Below, in pieces: positions 31,271-38,585 of a stretch of 42,058 nucleotides of DNA. The DNA is taken from the NCBI GenBank assembly GCA_023244935.1, contig JAHFLJ010000003.1, positions 1-42,058 of the forward strand, written 5' to 3'. Under the pieces are notes generated by a model. The model made no database searches. It saw only the letters and a list, made by a program, of their open reading frames with translations, and was not told where the DNA came from. Source of the stretch: Candidatus Liptonbacteria bacterium (GTDB taxonomy: Bacteria > Patescibacteriota > Minisyncoccia > UBA6257 > 2-01-FULL-56-20). The translations under genes and the position numbers were made by a program. Every line of letters begins with the position of its first letter. Positions within the stretch are counted from its first letter, which is position 1.

Positions 31271-31990
31271 ATGGCCTACGAAGTTAAATTATCTAAATTT
31301 CAGGGACCGCTGGAAAAATTACTGGAGCTTATCGAAGATAAAAAGCTTCAGATTAATGAAATTAGTTTAGCCGTGGTTACTAATGACTTTCTTAAATATC
31401 TCGAGGAATCCAAACCGGATTATGGAGTTTTGGCGGATTTTGTTTCAATAGCCAGCCGTCTAATTTTAGTTAAATCAAAATCGCTTCTTCCGGGAATGGA
31501 GTTGACCGAAGAGGAAGAGGTGGATATTAAAGACCTTGCTCAGCGATTGGAGCTCTATAAAGAGTTTAAAGTGGCCCGTGGACATTTTGAAGCTTTGTGG
31601 AAATCCAAAGAATCTTCGTATTCTCGGGTTTATATGGGGTCCCTCGATTCGGTTAAGGTCTTCTACCCGGGAAGCAAAGTCACTAAGGAGAATCTTCTGG
31701 AATCGACTCAAAGAATCTTTGAAAGTCTGGAAAAAATATCCAAAGAGACGGAAACAATCAAGGAAAAGATTGTTTCCCTGGAAGATAAAATTAAGGAGGT
31801 TGTTGCCAGAGTTAAAGACCTCGGGGAGACAAGTCTAAATAAACTCTCGGAGACAAAAACTAAGGCTGAAATCGTAGTAATTTTTTTGGCGATTCTGCAT
31901 TTGGCCAGAGAGCAACTTATCCATTTGGAGCAAGAGAGTCATTTTTCTGATATAATGATAAAACATCAAGGCGCGCAGGCGACTAATTAG
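31271..31990 (+). CDS. scpA: Segregation and condensation protein A
   Basis: 239-aa kleisin that bridges SMC heads for chromosome compaction. The N-terminal motif VKLSKFQGPLEKLLELIEDKKLQINEISLAVVTNDFLKY (cited in part) matches the ScpA start. The middle is charged and coiled (LEKISKETETIKEKIVSLEDK), and the C-terminal winged-helix with ALREQLIHLEQE-like ending binds the SMC head. An smc gene is not in the window. It is followed by scpB after 7 nt. Confidence 0.93.
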   Translation: MAYEVKLSKFQGPLEKLLELIEDKKLQINEISLAVVTNDFLKYLEESKPDYGVLADFVSIASRLILVKSKSLLPGMELTEEEEVDIKDLAQRLELYKEFKVARGHFEALWKSKESSYSRVYMGSLDSVKVFYPGSKVTKENLLESTQRIFESLEKISKETETIKEKIVSLEDKIKEVVARVKDLGETSLNKLSETKTKAEIVVIFLAILHLAREQLIHLEQESHFSDIMIKHQGAQATN

Positions 31991-31997
31991 TTTATAT

Positions 31998-32567
31998 ATG
32001 AACGAAGAAGATAAAAACAAAAAATTATCCGCGCTAGAAGCATTGCTTTTTATCCATGGCGAGCCGATTTCGATTTCTAAAATTTCGTCCGGGCTTGGGT
32101 TAGAGTTAAGCGAGGCGGAAGAACTGGTCAATATATTTTCGGAATCGCTCATGGTAGAGAGCAGAGGACTAAATATAGTAAAAATTGGGGATCGAGTTCA
32201 ATTAGCAACCAAGCCGGAAATCAACCCGGCTTTGGAGAATTTTGTTAAAAGCGAGTTAAGCGAAGAACTTACACCGGCGAGCTTAGAGGTTCTTTCGCTA
32301 GTTTCTTATTTGGGACCGATATCCAGAAGCAAAATAGAATATCTGCGTGGCGTAAACTCAAGTTTCACGTTAAGATCTCTTTTGATGCGAGGGCTGGTTG
32401 ATAGGATTCCCGACCCAAATAGCTCCATAGCTTATCTTTATCGACCGACGTTTGAGCTTCTGAAGCATCTCGGTTTAACTTCGCCGGAGGAAATGCCCGA
32501 ATATGAAAAGTTTCGTGATTTGTTGGTCAATGGACCAATCTCTATCCCAACTCCACCAAGCACTTAA
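31998..32567 (+). CDS. scpB: Segregation and condensation protein B
   Basis: 189-aa ScpB with two winged-helix domains that dimerises and binds ScpA. LSALEALLFIHGEPISISKIS is the family N terminus. Later LTPASLEVLSLVSYLGPISRSKIEYLRGVNSS and LRSLLMRGLVDRI follow the second wing, and YRPTFELLKHLGLTSPEEMPEY ends the domain. Length is in the usual range. The D,D-carboxypeptidase ATG follows the stop by one base. Confidence 0.94.
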   Translation: MNEEDKNKKLSALEALLFIHGEPISISKISSGLGLELSEAEELVNIFSESLMVESRGLNIVKIGDRVQLATKPEINPALENFVKSELSEELTPASLEVLSLVSYLGPISRSKIEYLRGVNSSFTLRSLLMRGLVDRIPDPNSSIAYLYRPTFELLKHLGLTSPEEMPEYEKFRDLLVNGPISIPTPPST

Positions 32568-32568
32568 A

Positions 32569-33567
32569 ATGAATTTTTTTTCTAAATACAATTTACAAAT
32601 ACTTGTTGTTCTTGCCGTCGCGGTTATTTTTGTTTTCGGTCCAAAAGGATTCGCGGAGAAAAAACAAGTTGCCAGCGTCGAATCGGTTTTTGTCGATAAA
32701 ACTGTCTTGTCGAATACCGATGCCGTCGCGGTTGGAGAGAATATGCCAATTTTTGAGCTGAAAAACGGAGAGAATTCTTCTTTGGGCGCAGGAGCGTATT
32801 TACCATCCAAAATTTTTACCGAGATCCAGAACAATCCGAGACTTGAAACGGAAGTTCCTAATGTATTAGTCGCCGATCTTATGACCTCCGAAAAATATTT
32901 CGAAAAAAATATAAATAAACGATGGCCAATCGCCTCGCTTACGAAGTTAATGACCGGATATATTGCTTTTGAAAAGTTGAATATGGCCGACACGGTTATT
33001 TTGAAAAAAGAAGACATAGACATTAACGAATCCGAAATTTTTTCTGAAGGTGACAGTTATTCCGTAAAGGATTTGGTTCGGGTGATGTTAATATCCTCTC
33101 GGAATACGGCCGCAAACGCGCTTGCAAATTATTTTGGAAGATCCGCCTTCCTTGAGCTTATGAATAGTAATGCCAAAGAGTGGGGGATGAGTGATACTAA
33201 TTTTGAAGACCCAAGCGGGCTCTCCGTCGCCAATCAATCAACCGCCATGGACCTGCTGAAGTTGTCGCAGGTTATAACTAAAGATTATCCGGACATTTGG
33301 AAGATCACTGAAAATACCAAGGTCTCCATAAAAGAACTGACGACCAAGAGAATATTAACTTCCAATAGCACTAATCAATTTACGGAGAGGAGCGATTTCT
33401 TTGGAGGCAAAACCGGATACATACCCGCCTCCGATGGCAATTTACTTTCTGTCTTCTTGTATCAAAAGCGGACAATTGTTATTATTACGTTAGGAAGCCA
33501 AGATCGATTTGGCGATACAGAAAAAATATTTAACTGGTTTATAAATGGTTTTAGAACAAGCAATTAG
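32569..33567 (+). CDS. D-alanyl-D-alanine carboxypeptidase (S11)
   Basis: 332-aa exported penicillin-binding protein-type enzyme that removes the terminal D-Ala of peptidoglycan stem peptides. An N-terminal membrane segment (about 8-25) precedes the catalytic domain with all three motifs: SLTK (Ser123, Lys126), SRN (Ser177, Asn179) and KTG (281-283). The start at 32569 is preferred because the frame upstream to 32503 overlaps scpB. It is a paralogue of the C-terminal half of the fusion at 29897, which has KVG in place of KTG. It overlaps mraY by 23 nt. Confidence 0.92.
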   Translation: MNFFSKYNLQILVVLAVAVIFVFGPKGFAEKKQVASVESVFVDKTVLSNTDAVAVGENMPIFELKNGENSSLGAGAYLPSKIFTEIQNNPRLETEVPNVLVADLMTSEKYFEKNINKRWPIASLTKLMTGYIAFEKLNMADTVILKKEDIDINESEIFSEGDSYSVKDLVRVMLISSRNTAANALANYFGRSAFLELMNSNAKEWGMSDTNFEDPSGLSVANQSTAMDLLKLSQVITKDYPDIWKITENTKVSIKELTTKRILTSNSTNQFTERSDFFGGKTGYIPASDGNLLSVFLYQKRTIVIITLGSQDRFGDTEKIFNWFINGFRTSN

Positions 33568-34594
33568 AGTAATAATCATAACCGCAATTTCTTTTATTTC
33601 CGCCATGGCGCTTACGCCACTCTGGCTACGATTACTTAGGAAATTTGGTTTTGGAAAACAGATTCGAACGTCCGAAGAAGCTCCTGTATATTCCAGCTTG
33701 CACAGCAAAAAAGAGGGGACGCCAACCGGTGGAGGAGTAATTGTTTGGGGAACAGTTTTAACGCTGGCGATAATTTTCTGGATATTCGGCGCATTATTTG
33801 GGGGTTTCTGGAAAGATTATAATTTTATCGATAGAGCTCAAACGTATTTGCCTCTTGCGGCAATGGTTATCGCGGCGTTAATCGGTTTCGCTGATGATTG
33901 GATGGGTGCCTTAAAAATCGGCGGTGGAAAAGGCGGAGGAATTAAGGTCAGGCATAAGTTGGTTATGTATGCGATAATCTCCGCAATTGGGGCGTGGTGG
34001 TTTTACTATAAGCTCGGGTTTGATACTCTATCCATTCCATTTTTTGGTTCAGTGGTCATCGGTTGGTGGTATATTCCGATTTTTATGTTTGTTATAATCG
34101 CCACGGCTTTTTCCGCCAACGAAACCGACGGGCTGGATGGTCTTTTGGGCGGGGTAGCGTTGTTTGCGTTTGTTGCGCTTACCGCGGTAGCTTTTGTCCT
34201 TGGTCGTTTTGAACTCGCCGCATTTTGCGGAGCATTAATCGGCAGTCTCCTGGCATTTTTATGGTTTAATATTTTTCCTGCTAAGTTCTTCATGGGGGAT
34301 ACCGGCTCAATGGCTCTGGGTATAACCTTAGGAGTCGTGGCTATGCTTACCGACACAACCTTGTTGTTGCCAATATTCGCGATAATAATGGTAATTGAGT
34401 CTCTATCCGTGATAATTCAGCTAACCAGTAAAAAAATACGAAAAGGCAAAAAAATCTTTCTTTCCACCCCTATTCATCACCATTTTGAAGCAATCGGCTG
34501 GCCGGAGTCCCAAATCACAATGCGTTTTTGGATTATCTCCGCGATATGTTCATCCTTGGCGCTCGTGATATTCTTTGTTTCTCGAGCACTCTAG
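33545..34594 (+). CDS. mraY: Phospho-N-acetylmuramoyl-pentapeptide transferase
   Basis: 349-aa polytopic enzyme that makes lipid I from UDP-MurNAc-pentapeptide and undecaprenyl phosphate. About ten membrane helices. Motifs are KKEGTPTGGG, FADDWMGALK (Asp117, Asp118), SANETDGLDGLLGG, FMGDTGSMALG and STPIHHHFEAIGW, all in the order of MraY. The Lys that usually follows the DD pair at +3 (DDxxK) is Gly here, with Lys only at +6, a deviation from the canonical active-site pattern. The gene overlaps the carboxypeptidase gene, so membrane-side and wall-side peptidoglycan enzymes are co-expressed. Confidence 0.94.
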   Translation: MVLEQAIRVIIITAISFISAMALTPLWLRLLRKFGFGKQIRTSEEAPVYSSLHSKKEGTPTGGGVIVWGTVLTLAIIFWIFGALFGGFWKDYNFIDRAQTYLPLAAMVIAALIGFADDWMGALKIGGGKGGGIKVRHKLVMYAIISAIGAWWFYYKLGFDTLSIPFFGSVVIGWWYIPIFMFVIIATAFSANETDGLDGLLGGVALFAFVALTAVAFVLGRFELAAFCGALIGSLLAFLWFNIFPAKFFMGDTGSMALGITLGVVAMLTDTTLLLPIFAIIMVIESLSVIIQLTSKKIRKGKKIFLSTPIHHHFEAIGWPESQITMRFWIISAICSSLALVIFFVSRAL

Positions 34595-34685
34595 CTTTTA
34601 AATATCCTTAATTTAATGACTAGGTCATCGGCTACGCTCCGGTAATTAGCGCGTTTTTTTAATAGTTTTATATTTTCCACATTTT

Positions 34686-34694
34686 TGGTATAAT
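34686..34694 (+). promoter_or_regulatory. Extended -10 promoter of the 34704 operon
   Basis: TGGTATAAT lies at 34686-34694, with the ATG at 34704 after 9 nt. The upstream spacer (34595-34685) contains a T7 run at about 34654, preceded by a weak GCTA/TAGC pairing, which may end mraY transcription. Confidence 0.65.
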
Positions 34695-34703
34695 TATTTT
34701 ATT

Positions 34704-35207
34704 ATGAAATTGGTAGCAGAAACATGGAAAGTAGTTTTGGCCGTGGTCTTGGTTCAAGCGATTATAATCGCGTGGATAATAGTCTTTTGGCAGTATCGCG
34801 CGTATTTGCAAGCAAGGACTCTTGCGGAACTGACGATTGTTCTTCACGATGCCGAGCTTAAAACCTACGAGCGACAAGTGGTTGGAGATTTCGGCGGATC
34901 AATGCCTGCGGATACTTTAAATATGTATATCGGCGCTGTAGAAAGAGGTGACTACAAAGTGGCAAGCACGTATTTTGTTCGTAGTGCCAGACAACAAGAG
35001 CTACACAGATTCGTCGGCGCCGACATTATTGAGATTCGTGAATTTTCCGGACTCTTGAAGCAGGCCGGAACACTAATCACGGAAATTAGACCGGAGAGCG
35101 ATAGATTTGAAAACTCCTTTCCATTATCTTTCGTCATGAAACGAACCGACGGTGGTATCTGGCAGTTTGAAACAATCGACTATCAATTATCCAAAAAAAC
35201 ACAATGA
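34704..35207 (+). CDS. Single-pass membrane protein of unknown function
   Basis: 167 aa. One N-terminal membrane helix (about 9-30, VVLAVVLVQAIIIAWIIVFW) is followed by a predicted extracytoplasmic domain of about 130 residues. That domain contains IGAVERGDYKVASTYFV, a stretch like those of small alpha/beta domains that handle helical repeats, and ends FVMKRTDGGIWQFETIDY. I do not recognise a family. It heads an overlapping run (4-nt ATGA overlap with the SDR gene). Confidence 0.65.
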   Translation: MKLVAETWKVVLAVVLVQAIIIAWIIVFWQYRAYLQARTLAELTIVLHDAELKTYERQVVGDFGGSMPADTLNMYIGAVERGDYKVASTYFVRSARQQELHRFVGADIIEIREFSGLLKQAGTLITEIRPESDRFENSFPLSFVMKRTDGGIWQFETIDYQLSKKTQ

Positions 35208-35893
35208 AAAAAATAGTTTTGGTAACCGGAGCCGGAAGCGGATTGGGAAAAGAAATATCCAAATTGCTCTCTCCGGAAAATATTGTCATTGGAGTAGATC
35301 TTAATTCCGGGAGTCTAAAAACTTTGAGAAAAGAAACCGGGTGTGAAATCTACGGTTGCGACATTTCTAAAGCTTCACAGGTTTTATCGCTCTCGAAGAA
35401 AATTTTAAAGAAATATAAGAAAATTGATTGTCTCGTAAATAGTGCCGGAGTTTGGATGCAAGGAAAACTTATAAGCATTGATGATGTAATGGCGGAAAAA
35501 GTTATAAAAGTGAATATCCTTGGCGCGGTATTTATGAGCAAATATTTTTTACCATTACTTTCCAAATCTGAAGCCGGACTGATTATAAATATAATTTCCC
35601 AGGGAGGATTGTATTCCAAGCCGGAAAGATCGGTTTACGGAGCTTCTAAGTGGGGGATGACCGGATTTACCAAACATCTCTCGAGCGAGGTTTTATCGGA
35701 AGGCATCAGGGTCACCGGAGTTTATCCCGGAAAAATGGATACTGCGCTTTTCGGAAATCTAAGAGCCCAAAGAGATATGTCGGATTCATTAAGCCCGGCA
35801 TTAGTCGCGAAGACAATCAAGTTTATAGTCGATCAACCGGCAGAGGTGCATATTCCGGAACTGGGCGTAAAAAGCGCCAAACAATTACAATGA
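35204..35893 (+). CDS. Short-chain dehydrogenase/reductase family oxidoreductase
   Basis: 229-aa Rossmann-fold enzyme. The nucleotide motif VTGAGSGLGKEI (TGxxxGxG), the NSAGVW segment, IINIISQGG with the catalytic Ser, YGASKWG with the Tyr-Lys pair, and VYPGKMDT are all present. An acidic residue after the second strand (GVDLN) suggests NAD(H) preference. The substrate is unknown. It overlaps the upstream membrane protein gene and the pgk gene by 4 nt each (ATGA), so translation is coupled. Confidence 0.9.
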   Translation: MKKIVLVTGAGSGLGKEISKLLSPENIVIGVDLNSGSLKTLRKETGCEIYGCDISKASQVLSLSKKILKKYKKIDCLVNSAGVWMQGKLISIDDVMAEKVIKVNILGAVFMSKYFLPLLSKSEAGLIINIISQGGLYSKPERSVYGASKWGMTGFTKHLSSEVLSEGIRVTGVYPGKMDTALFGNLRAQRDMSDSLSPALVAKTIKFIVDQPAEVHIPELGVKSAKQLQ

Positions 35894-37002
35894 AATTTTT
35901 AAGGGACATCCCTAAAGACTTATTAAGAGGCAGGGCAATCGTTCGAATTGATTTGAATTCAAGCGATAATTGGCGATTACTTTGCGCCGGTAAAACTCTG
36001 AAATTTCTTTCGCAAAACGCAAAAGCTGTTTTGATTATATCTCATACCGGAAGACCCAATACAAATAATCCGGCAGATTTTAAAAAATTCAGTTTGAAAT
36101 CCAGGGCCGGCGATATTTCAAAATTATTGAGAAAAGAAGTTGTCTTTTTAAAAGACATCTCCGAAGCTGAACGACAGTTCAAAAACTGCGAAAGTAAAAA
36201 AGTGTTTTTGCTGGAGAATTTGCGTTTTGATTCCGGTGAAGAAAAAAATGATAAAGTATTGGCAGGGAAGCTCGCCTTGCTCGGAAATTATTATGTTAAC
36301 GAAGCCTTTGCCGTATCCCATCGGGCGAATGCTTCCGTGTCGGCAATCACAAAATTTATTCCGAGTTTTGCCGGATTTAATTTCGAAGATGAAATAAATA
36401 ATCTGTCTAAAGCGATAGCGAATCCTAAAAAACCACTGGTGGTAATCCTGGGCGGAGGAAAATCCGCCGACAAAGTCGGGATAATCAAGTTTCTTAAGAA
36501 CAAAGCAAAGTGGTTTTTGCTCGGTGGAGCATCAGCTAATACCCTCCTGCAATTAAGCGGAGTCGATATGAAAGATTCCCTAAGGGAGAAAGACCCAAAA
36601 ATCTTAGCGCAAATGAAGCCTCTGCTTAAGCTCAAGAGCATACTTTTACCGTTTGATTGTAAAATAGATAAACGAGAAGTTCTCGACATCGGTGAATTAA
36701 CCGCCAAGGAATATGCAATAAAGATAGGCGAAGCCGGAACAATAATCTGGGCCGGTCCATTGGGTTTATTCGAAAAGAAGAAATTTGCCGGCGGATCACT
36801 TATAGTCGCCAAAGCCATCGCCAAAAATAAAAAAAGTTTCAGTATAGTCGGCGGAGGGGAAACTGTAGAATTTTTACGAAAAAACAAAATGGATAAATAT
36901 TTTGATTTTGTTTCTACCGGTGGCGGGGCAATGCTGGAATTTCTAGCCGGTAATAAACTTCCCGGAATCGAAGCGTTAAATAAAAATGGCAAGACAAATT
37001 GA
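35890..37002 (+). CDS. pgk: Phosphoglycerate kinase, divergent
   Basis: 370-aa glycolytic kinase making ATP from 1,3-bisphosphoglycerate. N domain: VRIDLN, an Arg in NWRLLCAG matching the catalytic Arg position, SHTGRPN (usually SHLGRP), LLENLRFDSGEE and YVNEAFAVSHRANAS. C domain: LGGGKSADKVG (usually GGAKVSDK), IWAGPLGLFE (usually WNGPMGVFE), GGGETVEF and STGGGAMLEFLAGNKLPGIEAL. It is about 20-40 residues shorter than typical Pgk, and the N-domain substrate loop NVP is lost. The ATG at 35890 is preferred over 35650, which runs through the SDR gene in another frame. It probably remains active because the key basic and Gly-rich motifs persist. Confidence 0.9.
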   Translation: MKFLRDIPKDLLRGRAIVRIDLNSSDNWRLLCAGKTLKFLSQNAKAVLIISHTGRPNTNNPADFKKFSLKSRAGDISKLLRKEVVFLKDISEAERQFKNCESKKVFLLENLRFDSGEEKNDKVLAGKLALLGNYYVNEAFAVSHRANASVSAITKFIPSFAGFNFEDEINNLSKAIANPKKPLVVILGGGKSADKVGIIKFLKNKAKWFLLGGASANTLLQLSGVDMKDSLREKDPKILAQMKPLLKLKSILLPFDCKIDKREVLDIGELTAKEYAIKIGEAGTIIWAGPLGLFEKKKFAGGSLIVAKAIAKNKKSFSIVGGGETVEFLRKNKMDKYFDFVSTGGGAMLEFLAGNKLPGIEALNKNGKTN

Positions 37003-37882
37003 GCGTAGAACTACTAATAGAAATCGGACCGATAAAAAAGTTTTGATTTTATATCACGGTGGCTGTAATGACGGCTTCGGTGGTGCTTGGGCTGCTTGGA
37101 AAAAATTTGGGAGTAAAGCGGAATATATTCCGATGGATCGCAATAAACCGCTTCCAATTCCAACCGGGAAAGAAGTATATTTTATTGACTATTTGCTTCC
37201 GCTTCCGGAGATTAAAAAGTATATAGAAAATAATCGGCGAGTAACGGCAATCGATCACCATATCACCATGCAAGAGTCCGCAGAGGCGACTTATGCCCCA
37301 AGTTTTTCACTGGATAATTCCGGAGCGGTTTTGGCTTGGAAATACTTTCATGGGAATAAAAAAGTTCCGATGCTTTTGAAATATATCGAAGATAGGGATT
37401 TATGGAGGTTCAAAATGCCAAAGGCCAAAGAAATTCTTGCCGGCACCAATTTTTCCGAAGATAGTGTTTATACCTTTAAGGGTTTTGATCTGCTGGTTAA
37501 TAATTTCGAGAAAGCATCTTTTAGAAATAAATGTATTAAGGACGGTAAAATTGTTAGAAGTGTTTTTGATGGGATTATCAAGAATATCTCGACTCATGCC
37601 GACGAAGTTAAGTTCGAGGGTTATATTTGCTGGGCGGTCAATGCTCCACATATGTTCGCGTCCGAAACCGGGAACACGCTGGTGAACAAAGAAAAAAGAA
37701 TTGGTATAGCAATTGTTTGGTATTCCGAAGGCGGAGTAATCAAGGTTTCTTTGAGATCTAAAGATAAGTTCGATGTCGCGAAGATTGCCGAGAAATATGG
37801 AGGCGGAGGGCATAAAAAGGCTGCCGGTTTTATAATTAAAGATTTTAAAGATATTCCTTGGAAAATAATCAGCAAAAAATAA
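36986..37882 (+). CDS. DHH-family phosphoesterase
   Basis: 298-aa protein with DHH and DHHA1 domains. LILYHGGCNDGFGGAWA is a variant of the first metal motif (usually DxDG), VYFIDYLLP holds another Asp, AIDHHITMQ is the DHH signature, and GGGGHKKAAGF is the DHHA1 motif. Members include NanoRNases, c-di-AMP phosphodiesterases and oligoribonuclease-like or exopolyphosphatase-like enzymes; the exact activity is not determined. The initial His-Gly-Gly-Cys in place of an Asp pair resembles a subgroup that handles single-stranded nucleotides. It overlaps pgk by 17 nt and precedes RNase HI by 1 nt. Confidence 0.85.
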   Translation: MARQIERRTTNRNRTDKKVLILYHGGCNDGFGGAWAAWKKFGSKAEYIPMDRNKPLPIPTGKEVYFIDYLLPLPEIKKYIENNRRVTAIDHHITMQESAEATYAPSFSLDNSGAVLAWKYFHGNKKVPMLLKYIEDRDLWRFKMPKAKEILAGTNFSEDSVYTFKGFDLLVNNFEKASFRNKCIKDGKIVRSVFDGIIKNISTHADEVKFEGYICWAVNAPHMFASETGNTLVNKEKRIGIAIVWYSEGGVIKVSLRSKDKFDVAKIAEKYGGGGHKKAAGFIIKDFKDIPWKIISKK

Positions 37883-37883
37883 A

Positions 37884-38504
37884 ATGAAAAAAAGCTTTTA
37901 TTATGCCTATTTAATTCCTAAAACCGGAGAAAAAGGAGTGGCAACAACCTGGGGAGAATGTGAGAAAAAAGTTAAGGGCGTAACCGGCGCCAGATTTCAG
38001 AAATTTCCGAGTTTAAGTGAGGCGAAATTGTGGTTGGGAGGTGGAGCTCAATATGACAAAAAAGAAAAGCAGCCGAAGATTATCTTACGGGAAGGAATAT
38101 ATTTTGATTCCGGAACCGGCCGGGGAGATGGCGTGGAAATTAGTGTAACCGATAAAAACGGAAAGAACCTTTTGCATAAAGTAATCGACGAGAGCAAGCT
38201 GAATATTCATGGCAAACACCACGCAGGGGCAGAAGCTACCAATAACTACGGAGAACTGTTGGCGCTCAAATATGCAATTCAGATTGCCAAAAAAACTAAG
38301 CATAAAAAAATATTTGGCGATAGCAAATTGGTGATTGAGTACTGGTCAATGGGCATTGCCAAGGCAAAAGATTTGCCGATAAAAACCGTTAAATTAATTT
38401 CCGAAGTAACCGCGCTTCGCGAGGATTTCGAATCCGCCGGAGGAAGTATATTAAGAATTCCGGGAGGTGATAACCCTGCAGATTTAGGATTTCACCGAGA
38501 CTAA
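37884..38504 (+). CDS. Ribonuclease HI with N-terminal hybrid-binding domain
   Basis: 206 aa. Residues 1-55 form a caulimovirus/RNase H1 hybrid-binding domain (FYYAYLIPKTGEKGVATTWGE, then VKGVTGARFQKFPSLSEAKLWL). The RNase H fold follows with Asp75 (YFDSGTG), Glu124 (NNYGELLAL), Asp146 (FGDSKLV) and Asp196 (PGGDNPAD), the usual D-E-D-D set. It cleaves the RNA strand of RNA-DNA hybrids such as Okazaki primers and R-loops. The hybrid-binding domain is more familiar from eukaryotic RNase H1 and from some bacteria. It follows the DHH gene by 1 nt and is convergent with dnaE. Confidence 0.88.
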   Translation: MKKSFYYAYLIPKTGEKGVATTWGECEKKVKGVTGARFQKFPSLSEAKLWLGGGAQYDKKEKQPKIILREGIYFDSGTGRGDGVEISVTDKNGKNLLHKVIDESKLNIHGKHHAGAEATNNYGELLALKYAIQIAKKTKHKKIFGDSKLVIEYWSMGIAKAKDLPIKTVKLISEVTALREDFESAGGSILRIPGGDNPADLGFHRD

Positions 38505-38506
38505 AA

Positions 38507-38580
38507 ACTAATGATTGATAACCACGTAAATGAATTCGTTTTAGGTTATTGGTAATTAGTAATTAGTTGTAAGTTATAAG
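38507..38580 (+). repeat. Dispersed AT-rich inverted repeat, copy 5
   Basis: The left arm AACTAATGATTGATAACC and the right arm words GGTTATTGGTAATTAGTAATT and AGTTGTAAGTTATAAG pair imperfectly, with TAGGTTATT words as in copy 2. It fills the convergent spacer between RNase HI and dnaE. A GTTTTTA stretch follows the right arm. Confidence 0.7.
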
Positions 38581-38585
38581 TGTTT

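Noticed and set aside
35650-35889. Upstream extension of pgk by 80 codons
   Set aside because: It runs through the SDR gene in another frame and has no Pgk similarity; the ATG at 35890 overlaps the SDR stop in the usual ATGA manner.
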